Source: Arthrobacter sp. MYb213 (GTDB lineage Bacteria; Actinomycetota; Actinomycetes; Actinomycetales; Micrococcaceae). From it: a stretch of 64,000 nucleotides of DNA. The notes below the pieces were generated by a model that made no database searches, was not told the origin of the DNA, and saw nothing but the letters and a program-made list of their open reading frames with translations. The translations under genes were made by a program, and so were the position numbers. This document shows, piece after piece, positions 41,803-49,926 of the stretch. Positions within the stretch are counted from its first letter, which is position 1; every line of letters begins with the position of its first letter. The stretch covers positions 124,001-188,000 of the forward strand of contig NZ_PCQA01000002.1 of the NCBI RefSeq assembly GCF_002979915.1, written 5' to 3'.

Positions 41803-42666
41803 CTACTTGGTAGCGTCCAAGCGTTTGCGTTCGGCGGCCAGATCAAAGTCTGCCTTCGGCCATTGTGGGTCGATACCGCGCAGCGTCTCCAGCAGTAGTT
41901 CGGCCACGCACAACCGGGCCCGCCACTTTTGATCCGCTGGAATCACGAACCACGGGGCACTGTTAGTTGCGGTGCGTCCGATCGCGGCTTCGTAGGCGCG
42001 CTGGTACTCGTCGAATAGCAATCGGTCATCCACGTCCCCCGGCGCGTACTTCCAATGCTTGTCCGCCCGGTCTAAGCGCTCACTGAGTCGCTGAAACTGT
42101 TCCTCACTGCTGATGTGCAGCATCACCTTGTGCAGGTGAATTGTGCGTGCTTGTAGGCGTTGTTCAAATTCGACGATCTTCGGGTAACGCTGCTCGATTT
42201 CCTGCTCGCTGCTGAGCTTTTGCACCTTGTGGATCAGCACGTCTTCATAGTGCGAGCGGTCAAAAACTCCGATGATCCCCGGAGTCGGTAACTGATTTTC
42301 GACCCGCCAGAGGAAGTCGTGGGCTAGCTCGTCTTTGGTCGGCGCCTTAAACGCATGATGTTCCACGCCTTGCGGATCAAACAAACCCATCACGTGGCGC
42401 ACGATCCCGCCCTTGCCTGAGGTGTCCATGCCTTGGAGAACCAGCAGCAGCGAATCGGATAGTTCTTCGTGTAGCGCGGCGGCGAACAAACGTTCTTGCA
42501 GATCGGCGAGTTCCTCGGCGATCGCTTCCATCCGTTGCTCGGCAGCCTTTTTATTTTTGGGGGCATCTTCCGGCCACCAGTCGGGGTTCTTGGTGGCACG
42601 AGTGGATAAATCCACCTCACCCACCACACGCAGGGCTTGGACGAGGTTCTGCGGGTATTCGCTCAT
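41803..42666 (-). CDS. Polyphosphate kinase 2 family protein
   Basis: PPK2-type kinase of 287 residues, transferring phosphate between polyphosphate and nucleotides. Walker A GMDTSGKGG (about residue 82), Walker B VFDRSHYEDVL (about 135) and the lid RLDRADKHWKYAPGDVDDR (about 200) with the closing APWFVIPADQKWRAR are all typical. Single-domain class (I or III). Converges with the ZIP gene (5 bases apart). Confidence 0.92.
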   Translation of the reverse strand: MSEYPQNLVQALRVVGEVDLSTRATKNPDWWPEDAPKNKKAAEQRMEAIAEELADLQERLFAAALHEELSDSLLLVLQGMDTSGKGGIVRHVMGLFDPQGVEHHAFKAPTKDELAHDFLWRVENQLPTPGIIGVFDRSHYEDVLIHKVQKLSSEQEIEQRYPKIVEFEQRLQARTIHLHKVMLHISSEEQFQRLSERLDRADKHWKYAPGDVDDRLLFDEYQRAYEAAIGRTATNSAPWFVIPADQKWRARLCVAELLLETLRGIDPQWPKADFDLAAERKRLDATK

Positions 42667-42789
42667 TAGGTTCCCAACTCATGGCACGGATGTTGCTTGT
42701 TAGCCTACTGGTCGGCGCGGCTATTTGAGAAGCATCTTGGCCGTAAACCAAGACTGGGCATCGGATGATTCACTGCGGAAGAATTAGCT

Positions 42790-43002
42790 CTAGGTAGCTA
42801 TGGTCATCGCACGGCGTAGGTACTCCTCGCGGTCATAGGTGCCACGGACGAAATTCGTTAGATTTTCGACGTCTTCGCGATTCGGTTCCCAACCTTCATG
42901 CCAGGAACCTGCGAACGCCTGGACGATGGAATTGCGAGTTTCACTATCCAGGCCCGCGAACAACTCGGGCCACCACAGCTCAAGATCCAGAATTTTAGAC
43001 AT
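42790..43002 (-). CDS. VbhA-like antitoxin-family protein, orphan
   Basis: Protein of 70 residues: WWPELFAGLDSETRNSIVQA, then FAGSWHEGWEPNREDVENL and FVRGTYDREEYLRRA. This matches the helical VbhA-antitoxin family found widely in actinobacteria. No Fic-domain toxin is adjacent. The (S/T)xxxE(G/N) inhibitory motif is not matched exactly (SWHEG). So a role in Fic inhibition is doubtful. Confidence 0.6.
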   Translation of the reverse strand: MSKILDLELWWPELFAGLDSETRNSIVQAFAGSWHEGWEPNREDVENLTNFVRGTYDREEYLRRAMTIAT

Positions 43003-43114
43003 GCTTGCGCTCCCCTCAGCTACGGTTCTATTTTACCGTCTTTACGCAGGTAATTGGCGGTTTTACCTTTGGAAAACGAGTAGGCGCAGGTGTCTTTTCT
43101 GGGAGACGAAACGC

Positions 43115-43155
43115 AAAAACCCGTGTGCCAATTGCTTGTGGCACACGGGTTTTTG
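43115..43155. terminator. Bidirectional terminator
   Basis: Perfect stem AAAAACCCGTGTGCC / GGCACACGGGTTTTT with loop AATTGCTTGT; works for the aminotransferase gene on the minus strand and for anything from the left. Confidence 0.9.
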
Positions 43156-43166
43156 AACAACTTCGC

Positions 43167-44387
43167 TTAGGCGCGGGCACGCCATTCTTCGAGGAACATC
43201 GAGATGCGACCCACCGCGTCGGTCAGATCGCGCACGTTAGGCAAGGTGACCAGGCGGAAGTGATCGGGCTTCGGCCAGTTAAAAGCGGTGCCCTGAGTGA
43301 TCAGGATCTTCTGCGCCTTGAGTAGTTCCAGCGCGAACTTCTCATCGTCGTGCATCGGGTAAACCTCGGGGTCCAGCTTCGGGAACATGTAGAGGGCGCC
43401 CTGGGCCTTCTGCACACTCACCCCGGGGATCGCCTGCAGCAGGTCGTAGGCGGCGTCGCGCTGTTCCTTCAACCGTCCGCCGGGCAGGATCAGATCGTTG
43501 ATCGACTGGTAGCCGCCCAACGCGGTCTGGATCGCGTGCTGCGCCGGAACGTTTGCGCATAGGCGCATGTTGGTCAGCAGGTTGATGCCTTCGATGTAGT
43601 TGGTCGCCTGATGCCGGGGACCGGAGATCGCCATCCAACCGGCGCGGAAACCACAGACCCGGTAAGCCTTGGACAGGCCGGAGAAGGTGAGGACCAAAAC
43701 ATCGTCGGCCAAGGCGGCGGTGTTGATGTGAACGGCATCGTCGTAGAGGATCTTCTCGTAGATCTCGTCGGAGAACACGATCAGGTTGTGCTTGCGCGCC
43801 AGCTCCAGGATCCCCTCCAAGGTGTCCTTCGGGTACACCGCGCCGGTGGGGTTGTTGGGGTTGATGATCACGATGCCCTTGGTGCGATCGGTGATCTTCG
43901 CTTCCATATCCTCCAGATCCGGCAGCCAGCCCTCCTCTTCAACGTTGAGGTAGTGCACCGGGGTGCCGCCGGCTAGCGAGACCGAGGCGGTCCACAGCGG
44001 GTAGTCGGGGGCCGGGATGAGCACTTCGTCGCCGTTGTTCAGCAGCGCGTTCAGGCTCAGCGTGATCAGCTCGGAGACGCCGTTGCCCAGGTACACGTCA
44101 TCGACGCCAATGGTCTGGATGCCGCGGGTCTGGTAATACTGCGAGACGGCGGTGCGCGCCGAAAGGATGCCGCGCGAGTCCGAGTAGCCCTGCGCGTTGG
44201 GCAGGTTGCGGATCATGTCCACCAACACCGCGTCCGGCGCCTCAAAACCGAAGGTGGCGGGATTGCCAATATTCAGTTTTAGGATGCGGTGCCCCTCGGA
44301 TTCCATGCGCTGCGCATGTTCAAGCAGGGGCCCGCGAATGTCGTAGAGGACGTTGTGAAGCTTCGTGGATTGCTTGAATTCTGCCAT
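43167..44387 (-). CDS. Pyridoxal-phosphate aminotransferase, AlaA-like
   Basis: Class I/II aminotransferase of 406 residues, probably alanine-type (glutamate-pyruvate). N-terminus RILKLNIGNPATFGFEAPD, then YLGNGVSELITL, NPNNPTGAVY, FSDEIYEKILYDD and SGLSKAYRVCGFRAGW (PLP Lys in SKAYR, about residue 237). Matches the AlaA group in length and motif order. Followed by the bidirectional terminator. Confidence 0.92.
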   Translation of the reverse strand: MAEFKQSTKLHNVLYDIRGPLLEHAQRMESEGHRILKLNIGNPATFGFEAPDAVLVDMIRNLPNAQGYSDSRGILSARTAVSQYYQTRGIQTIGVDDVYLGNGVSELITLSLNALLNNGDEVLIPAPDYPLWTASVSLAGGTPVHYLNVEEEGWLPDLEDMEAKITDRTKGIVIINPNNPTGAVYPKDTLEGILELARKHNLIVFSDEIYEKILYDDAVHINTAALADDVLVLTFSGLSKAYRVCGFRAGWMAISGPRHQATNYIEGINLLTNMRLCANVPAQHAIQTALGGYQSINDLILPGGRLKEQRDAAYDLLQAIPGVSVQKAQGALYMFPKLDPEVYPMHDDEKFALELLKAQKILITQGTAFNWPKPDHFRLVTLPNVRDLTDAVGRISMFLEEWRARA

Positions 44388-44456
44388 GGGTTCACTTTCT
44401 CATGTTTGGCACGCGCTGCGCGCCTTCGGGTCGGCTGATGACCTGCCGGTGTTGCG

Positions 44457-45287
44457 CTACTGCGTGAGGATCTTAAACCTGCCAGCCGCGGTCGCCGGGT
44501 CTAACGCATCGGTGCCGGTGACCATTCGGTTGATTCCGATCAGCGAGGTTTGATCAATTTTCTTGGTGACCTGGTTGATCAGGTTTTGTGCGTCTTGATC
44601 TAGATTTTCCTCGGCCAGTGGCACCACGGCCTTGGCCTCAAAAATCTTTTCGCTGCCCTCGATGATTTCGAAACCTTCATCGCCGATAATCGCATCGGCC
44701 GAGTCCAGTATCACTACCCGGTTTAGCGCCGCACGCAGCTGGTTGGCTAATTGTGCGGCGGGAACCGTTTTATACCGTGGCTTGGTGCAGCCCTCCGCGG
44801 CCAGCGCGTTGCTCAGCGTTTCGGTTTGTGGGGCTACCCCGATAATTTCAAGTTTCTGGCAGTTCGCGGCCAGGCTCGGCACTGAATCCACGCCGTGGTT
44901 GGTGGCCTCCGCGGCGCTCATCACCAGCACCGGGGTGCTTTGGGCCTCGCTTTGCGCCAGCGCGTGCACCGCCGGGTCGGCGGATTTGAAACCCTCCACG
45001 GTGGTGTTATCCGCGGTGGAGATGGCCAGATCTGCGTGTCCTTCGAGCACCTGCTGGTACGGGTTGGCGCTAGGTTCAGAGGTGGTTACCTGATATCCGC
45101 CCGAGCGTAGCGCGTCGGCGTAAATGGTGCCCAGCGTCAGCTCGGTGGCCGAGGTGCCGGTAGCTACCGAAATGCTGATGTTTTTGGACTGCGTCACCGG
45201 GTCAGGATCGGCCCCGGTGCAGGCGGTCAAAGACAGCGTCACGGCTAGGGTCAGCGCGCCGAAGGTGGCGGATTTAGGTAAGTTCAT
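44457..45287 (-). CDS. OpuC-like glycine betaine-type substrate-binding lipoprotein
   Basis: Lipoprotein of 276 residues: signal peptide ending in SLTAC, then ISVATGTSATELTLGTIYAD and LRSGGYQVTTSEPSANPYQQ, features of the OpuC/ProX substrate-binding fold. Several downstream blocks (ALNRVVILDSADAIIGDEGF, LNRVVIL...) fit the second lobe. No ABC permease or ATPase gene is adjacent, so its partner is elsewhere or absent. Confidence 0.75.
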   Translation of the reverse strand: MNLPKSATFGALTLAVTLSLTACTGADPDPVTQSKNISISVATGTSATELTLGTIYADALRSGGYQVTTSEPSANPYQQVLEGHADLAISTADNTTVEGFKSADPAVHALAQSEAQSTPVLVMSAAEATNHGVDSVPSLAANCQKLEIIGVAPQTETLSNALAAEGCTKPRYKTVPAAQLANQLRAALNRVVILDSADAIIGDEGFEIIEGSEKIFEAKAVVPLAEENLDQDAQNLINQVTKKIDQTSLIGINRMVTGTDALDPATAAGRFKILTQ

Positions 45288-45325
45288 CTCCCCTAGATTC
45301 TAGGCCAGCGAGGTTCAATTGCCGC

Positions 45326-45799
45326 TCAGCGCACGCCGGGGCCGGTTAAAGACAAGATCAGATCCACCCGGTCGATGCGGTTCAGCCCCTTAATTTCTTC
45401 CCGGGTAAACCAGGCGGCCTGACTGGTGGAGCCGGCCACTTCGTGACGCAGTTGACCGCCTAAGAGCTTAGCCCGGTAGGTGACGGCCACGGTCTGCATC
45501 GGGCAATCATCGCCGGAATATCGCCGGGAGGCCGGGATGATTCCGGTGGTGACGTCCAGTAGCGCGAGGTTTCCCACGCTGTAGCCGGTCTCCTCATAAA
45601 CCTCGCGGATAGCCCCGTCGATGGTTTGCTCCCCTAGGTCGATGCCGCCTCCGGGAAGTGACCAGCGCGGGGTGAATTTGGGGTCGCGGTGGCGCATATC
45701 CCACAGGGTGAGCAGTACTTTGTCCTCGTGTTCGACCAGGACGTAGGCCGCCAATCGGGTGTCGAAGGGTTCACCGGTGGATTCAGAACGTCGAGTCAT
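45326..45799 (-). CDS. NUDIX hydrolase
   Basis: 157-residue NUDIX protein. Box: GGIDLGEQTIDGAIREVYEE-TGY (about residues 50-72), matching Gx5Ex7REUxEExGU. A pyrophosphohydrolase for a nucleoside-diphosphate-linked substrate; not specified. The preceding lipoprotein gene is in the same direction 38 bases away. Confidence 0.9.
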   Translation of the reverse strand: MTRRSESTGEPFDTRLAAYVLVEHEDKVLLTLWDMRHRDPKFTPRWSLPGGGIDLGEQTIDGAIREVYEETGYSVGNLALLDVTTGIIPASRRYSGDDCPMQTVAVTYRAKLLGGQLRHEVAGSTSQAAWFTREEIKGLNRIDRVDLILSLTGPGVR

Positions 45800-45910
45800 A
45801 CCCTAAATATATCGACGATTGCGCTTCTTCGTGGCAGCCGAGCGCCACGGGCAGCAGGAAAAACGCCCAAACATTTCAACGAACGGGGCCGGGTATGGTG
45901 AAATATTCTT

Positions 45911-46411
45911 ATGTCATCGCACCCAGAGTCACCTTTCGGCAACGATCTCGACGAGATTGATCGAATCATCATCGACGAGCTGGTCAGCAATGCCCGCATC
46001 TCCAATGCGACGCTGGCCCAACGTGCCTCGATCGCCCCGTCTACCGCGTTGTTGCGCACCCGTTCGCTGGTGGAGCGCGGAATTCTCACCGGTTACCACG
46101 CCGAGGTCTCGCTGCCCGCGGTGGGACGCACCGTGCAGGCGCTGATTTCGGTGAAGCTGCGCGCCCACGATCGGGAAAAGATCGACACCTTCCGTGAGCG
46201 TATTCCGGCCCTGCCCGAGGTGCTCTCGATGTTCCACGTTTCCGGTGCCACCGACTACATGCTGCATATTGCGGTGGGCTCTACCGAGGCGTTGCGCGAC
46301 TGGGTGCTCGATAATCTAGCTACCGACGAATCCGTGGGGCATACCGAAACCACCTTGGTCTTTGACCACCAACTCGGTAACCGTGGCCCGCTTCCGGTGA
46401 GCGACGAGTAA
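45911..46411 (+). CDS. Lrp/AsnC-family regulator
   Basis: Transcription factor of 166 residues. N-terminal HTH: LDEIDRIIIDELVSNARISN, ATLAQRASIAPSTALLRTRS, LVERGILTGYHAEV; C-terminal RAM domain with VLSMFHVSGATDYMLHIAVG. It responds to amino acids in known cases. Divergent from the NUDIX gene with about 110 bases between; terminator follows. Confidence 0.93.
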   Translation: MSSHPESPFGNDLDEIDRIIIDELVSNARISNATLAQRASIAPSTALLRTRSLVERGILTGYHAEVSLPAVGRTVQALISVKLRAHDREKIDTFRERIPALPEVLSMFHVSGATDYMLHIAVGSTEALRDWVLDNLATDESVGHTETTLVFDHQLGNRGPLPVSDE

Positions 46412-46438
46412 ATTTCTTAGGTTTTGCCCAGTAATTAC

Positions 46439-46473
46439 AAAGACCCGCATCCTTGTTCAGGATGCGGGTCTTT
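46439..46473. terminator. Bidirectional terminator
   Basis: AAAGACCCGCATCC pairs with GGATGCGGGTCTTT around TTGTTCA; serves the Lrp gene and the convergent 46495 gene. Confidence 0.9.
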
Positions 46474-46494
46474 GTGGTGCTGCGGGGTAATTTT

Positions 46495-47325
46495 TTAGGC
46501 GCGGCGGCGCTGCATGACGGCGTCGAGGTTCAGCTTCGCCTTGCTGGAGGCTGCCGGGGCGCCCGGTGCTGCCTCGGCTGCTGGGGCGGCCGGAGCGGTG
46601 GTGGCTGCCGGGGTTGCCTGCTCGGTGGGCTGCGGATCGGCCTTCGCGCTCACGGAGCTGATCGCGGCGCGTTCCTCGGCGGAAACTTGCGCGGCCAAAC
46701 GCTTGGCGTCCTGATCGGCCTTCAGGCTGATGTGCTTGGTGGGGCGAAGCGGCTCGGACACCGGAATTGGTTCCGGACGGACCCGAGCCGAAATTTCGCG
46801 CTGGGCGGCTTCGCGCACCGCCACGTAGGTGGGCTTAGGAATATTTGTGGGCTCCCAGGTGGCAGGCTGCTTGACACCGCCATCCCCGCGGGCCACACGC
46901 ACTGCCTCGGAGCGTAGCTCTTCGGCGGTGATGGCCGGGGCACGGCGCGCCGAACCCGGGCGGGCATCGAACACCTGATCGTCGTTGTGCTTGCGGACGA
47001 TCACCTGGTTGGCTTGATCGGCGAAGGCCGGGGTGTCTAGGGCGCGTTCGCGGGTAGCTTCGAGGTGTTCGAGCAGCTTACGGTTGCGATCGAGCACCGC
47101 CAGCGCCCGCAAGGAAGCCACGGAGCCTAGGGCCACGAGGAAAAAGATGCCGACGGTGGTGAAAGTCAGCGCGGTAAATGGCGCCAACACCAGGCCGATC
47201 AGCGTGGCAAGAACGGCCAGCAGGCCGAGCACCGCGATGGCTAAGCGCCCATAGCGCACACGAATCTTGAGGCCTGTCGCGGCAGGCTGTTGCTGCTGCG
47301 ATACGCTCTGTGACGTGTTAGCCAT
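46495..47325 (-). CDS. Hypothetical actinobacterial membrane protein
   Basis: Protein of 276 residues. Two adjacent hydrophobic helices (LAIAVLGLLAVLATLIGLVL and TFTTVGIFFLVALGSVASL, residues 30-75) are followed by a charged, low-complexity cytoplasmic tail rich in Ala, Pro and Glu (EQATPAATTAPAAPAAEAAP near the end). No family known to me; conserved proteins of this kind occur in Arthrobacter relatives. Role unknown. Confidence 0.7.
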   Translation of the reverse strand: MANTSQSVSQQQQPAATGLKIRVRYGRLAIAVLGLLAVLATLIGLVLAPFTALTFTTVGIFFLVALGSVASLRALAVLDRNRKLLEHLEATRERALDTPAFADQANQVIVRKHNDDQVFDARPGSARRAPAITAEELRSEAVRVARGDGGVKQPATWEPTNIPKPTYVAVREAAQREISARVRPEPIPVSEPLRPTKHISLKADQDAKRLAAQVSAEERAAISSVSAKADPQPTEQATPAATTAPAAPAAEAAPGAPAASSKAKLNLDAVMQRRRA

Positions 47326-47510
47326 AGGGGTCCTCCCACACCGAGTGAACGGTCAAATTCAGTGAAGCCCAACGGTGGGCTTCATCAGTCAACACTATGC
47401 AACGCGCGGGGCATCAACGGGCAGATTTCGCGGTGTGTCTACAAGAATTCGCAAGTCGTGGTGGGTTCTTGCGCGCTTGGGGGCCGTGTGCGAGTCAATC
47501 GGCGCAATTA

Positions 47511-48125
47511 TTAGTAGATACGTTCTAGCATGCTGGATTTCAGTTCCTCGCGGTTTAGCGCAAATGTTCGATGATCGCGCCAGGCGCCGTCGATGTGCAA
47601 AAATCCCTTGCGCACCCCTTCATCGCGGAACCCAAGCTTTTGCACCACACGCAGGCTGGCCGCGTTCTCCGGGCGAATGTTGATCTCTAACCGGTGCAGC
47701 GCCAAAGTTTGGAAGCAGTGATCGATCACCAGCGCGCAGGCCTCGGGCATCAGGCCGAACCCGGCATGGGAGCTATCGATCCAATAGCCAATGGAGGCGG
47801 TGCGCGCGGCCCCATACTGAATGCCGCTGACCGAGATTTGCCCGATGATCGGCGGATTTTTTGAATGCAGTTGTGGCAGGGTCATCACCCAGGAGTAGCC
47901 GCTACCGGAGTGGGCGGCGGCGCGTTTGGCCACCAGCATCTGCCTAAAAGTCATCGGTTCTGGGGCGCCGAGCGGGTTGGTCGGATCCCAGGGTTTGAGC
48001 CACATGGCGTTGGCGTTTCTCAGCTCAATCCAGGCGAGCTGATCGCGCAGGGTCATCTCCCGAAGCAGCAGTCGGTCCGAGGACAGCGGTGGCACGGCAT
48101 CGCGCCCGCGCAGAAAACTCAGCAT
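47511..48125 (-). CDS. RimJ/RimL-type GNAT acetyltransferase
   Basis: GNAT protein of 204 residues: RLLLREMTLRDQLAWIELR, IGYWIDSSHAGFGLMPEACA, LHRLEINIRPENAASLRVVQ and KLGFRDEGVRKGFLHIDG, diagnostic for RimJ/RimL ribosomal-protein N-acetylases. In actinobacteria the gene typically lies beside the 5-formyl-THF cyclo-ligase, as here (divergent, 107 bases). Confidence 0.9.
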   Translation of the reverse strand: MLSFLRGRDAVPPLSSDRLLLREMTLRDQLAWIELRNANAMWLKPWDPTNPLGAPEPMTFRQMLVAKRAAAHSGSGYSWVMTLPQLHSKNPPIIGQISVSGIQYGAARTASIGYWIDSSHAGFGLMPEACALVIDHCFQTLALHRLEINIRPENAASLRVVQKLGFRDEGVRKGFLHIDGAWRDHRTFALNREELKSSMLERIY

Positions 48126-48231
48126 GCACTTATCGTATCGCTAGCTGCGCGGGTGACGCGTTCACCTGTGGTTTTATGACGGTTTCGGGTGTGCGGGGTG
48201 TGCTTGGGTGCTCGGCAGTAGAGTGGTGCCC

Positions 48232-48852
48232 ATGAACGCAGCAAACACCGCGGGCTTCGGCGCGGAGAAAAAATCCCGACGTGCAAAGGCGCGGGCCGCG
48301 CGCCGCGCCCTGTCCCCGGCCACGCGGGCGAAGTTGGCGCAACAGTTGGCAGCGCAGGCGATGGCGTACCTGACCGAATCTACCGACACCGCGGTGCGGG
48401 TCGGCGCGTATCTTTCCACGGACGAAGAGCCAGATACCTCGGTGTTACTAAACGCGCTGGTCGACGCCGGCATCGAGGTGTTCCTGCCGGTGTGTCAGCC
48501 GGAATACCAGTTGGGCTGGGTGCGCTGGAACCCGGGAGTGGAACTACGGCGCAGCGCCGTGGCCCCGGTGGATGAACCGGTGGGCCCGCGTCACGATGCG
48601 CGGCTCTTCGAGCAGGTGCACACGCTATTTATCCCCGCATTGTTAGTTGATCAGCGCGGGCTGAGGTTGGGCCAGGGTGGCGGGTACTACGACCGCTTCC
48701 TGCCGCTGATCGAGCAGCAGGCTACCCGGGTGGCGGCGCTGGTGTATTCTTCCGAATTTGTGCCTGCCGGCGATTTTCCGGTGGAAGCCCATGATCGACC
48801 GGTGGATATGGTGATCACCGAGCAGCAGTTCCACACCATCGAGCAGCTGTAG
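48232..48852 (+). CDS. 5-formyltetrahydrofolate cyclo-ligase
   Basis: Converts 5-formyl-THF to 5,10-methenyl-THF with ATP. 206 residues: KKSRRAKARAARRALSP, then VRVGAYLSTDEEPDTSVLL and the ATP/substrate motif LRLGQGGGYYDRFL near residue 145, DRPVDMVIT at the end. All match the family. ATG 48232 is chosen over 48208, where the extension is not family-like. Confidence 0.93.
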   Translation: MNAANTAGFGAEKKSRRAKARAARRALSPATRAKLAQQLAAQAMAYLTESTDTAVRVGAYLSTDEEPDTSVLLNALVDAGIEVFLPVCQPEYQLGWVRWNPGVELRRSAVAPVDEPVGPRHDARLFEQVHTLFIPALLVDQRGLRLGQGGGYYDRFLPLIEQQATRVAALVYSSEFVPAGDFPVEAHDRPVDMVITEQQFHTIEQL

Positions 48853-48919
48853 CCGACTTTGCCCACAGTTCGTGGGCGGTGCACGACTGAACCCACCGTG
48901 GGCGGGTTTGCTTGGGGGT

Positions 48920-49615
48920 ATGAGTAATTTATCTCGACGCCGCACCCCGGTGATTCCGCGGCCTAAGATCCGGGCAGCACGCACGCGCCATGAAGTTTTG
49001 CGGCGTTACCGTAAACCATTGGCCGTGGTGTTGCTGTTACTGGCGGTGGCCGCGGGCATCAACGTGCTCGCCGAGGGACAGCTGGCGCGGCGCGAGGTGG
49101 TGGTGGCCAGTAGCGATCTAGCCTCCGGGCAGATCGTTCGCGCAGATCAGGTGCAACTGCTGAGCATTGCGCTAGATCCGGCGGATGCTCAGGTGTTGAC
49201 CGAGGCCCAGGCGGTGATCGGCCAACGCTTGGCGGTGGCGGTTCCCGCCGGGACGGTGCTGCGCGAGCACCTGCTGGTGGGACCAAATCTGCTGACCGGG
49301 ACCATTGCCGGGACCGTGGCGGTACCCATTAGGCTCAGTGATCCTGCCACGGTGAGCCTCATGCATCCGGGGCAACTGGTGGACATCGTGCTGACCACCG
49401 GGGATGGGTTTGAAGCCAAGATTAGCTCTCAAACCATTGCTCGGGCGGTGCCGGTATTATGGGTTCCGGCCTCTGGCGACGGGCAGCTGGGCATGTTTAA
49501 TGCCGCGACCCCGGCCGGGGAAGGAATTATCGTGGTGGCCGCGGCCAACCGAGATTCCGATGAGTTATCCGGCGCGGTGTCCCGCGGCAAGGTCTCGGCG
49601 GTGCTGGTGAACTAA
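48920..49615 (+). CDS. SAF-domain (CpaB/RcpC-like) protein
   Basis: Membrane-anchored protein of 231 residues. A basic N-terminus (RRRTPVIPRPKIRAARTRHE), one membrane helix (PLAVVLLLLAVAAGINVLA) and an SAF domain: REVVVASSDLASGQIVRADQVQ, QRLAVAVPAGTVLREHLL. CpaB/RcpC proteins assemble Flp/Tad pili, but no pilus genes are present here, so this is an orphan member. TGGGGGT precedes the ATG. Confidence 0.8.
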   Translation: MSNLSRRRTPVIPRPKIRAARTRHEVLRRYRKPLAVVLLLLAVAAGINVLAEGQLARREVVVASSDLASGQIVRADQVQLLSIALDPADAQVLTEAQAVIGQRLAVAVPAGTVLREHLLVGPNLLTGTIAGTVAVPIRLSDPATVSLMHPGQLVDIVLTTGDGFEAKISSQTIARAVPVLWVPASGDGQLGMFNAATPAGEGIIVVAAANRDSDELSGAVSRGKVSAVLVN

Positions 49616-49926
49616 CCCCAGTGCGGGGGTTTGTCGCGCTTCATGCTTTCGGCCAAATCTTCGACGTTATCTCCCCACTGGCGTGGGTCATCGTCCTTGG
49701 CGCGCAGTTCCGCTAACGGATTGCTGGTTTTTGCGCCGGTTTTGGTCGACGGCGCCAGCTGGGAAGCTAAGGCACGGTCCACCGACGCCACCACGGGTAC
49801 CGGGGTGTAGCTCCCGGTGAGTTCAACTTTGACGCTCAGCTGTTGCGGCGGGGCAATGACCCGGGGTCGTTTGACCCGGCCGGCGGGTTTTTTGCCCGCC
49901 GGTTCCTGCCCCGCACGCTCGCTCAT
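49612..49926 (-). CDS. Hypothetical actinobacterial protein
   Basis: Basic protein of 104 residues, no domains recognised. It ends NPLAELRAKDDDPRQWGDNVEDLAESMKRDKPPHWG, a well-kept tail motif in Micrococcaceae proteins. Overlaps the stop of the large helicase-like gene by 4 bases, so it belongs to that operon. Confidence 0.75.
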   Translation of the reverse strand: MSERAGQEPAGKKPAGRVKRPRVIAPPQQLSVKVELTGSYTPVPVVASVDRALASQLAPSTKTGAKTSNPLAELRAKDDDPRQWGDNVEDLAESMKRDKPPHWG

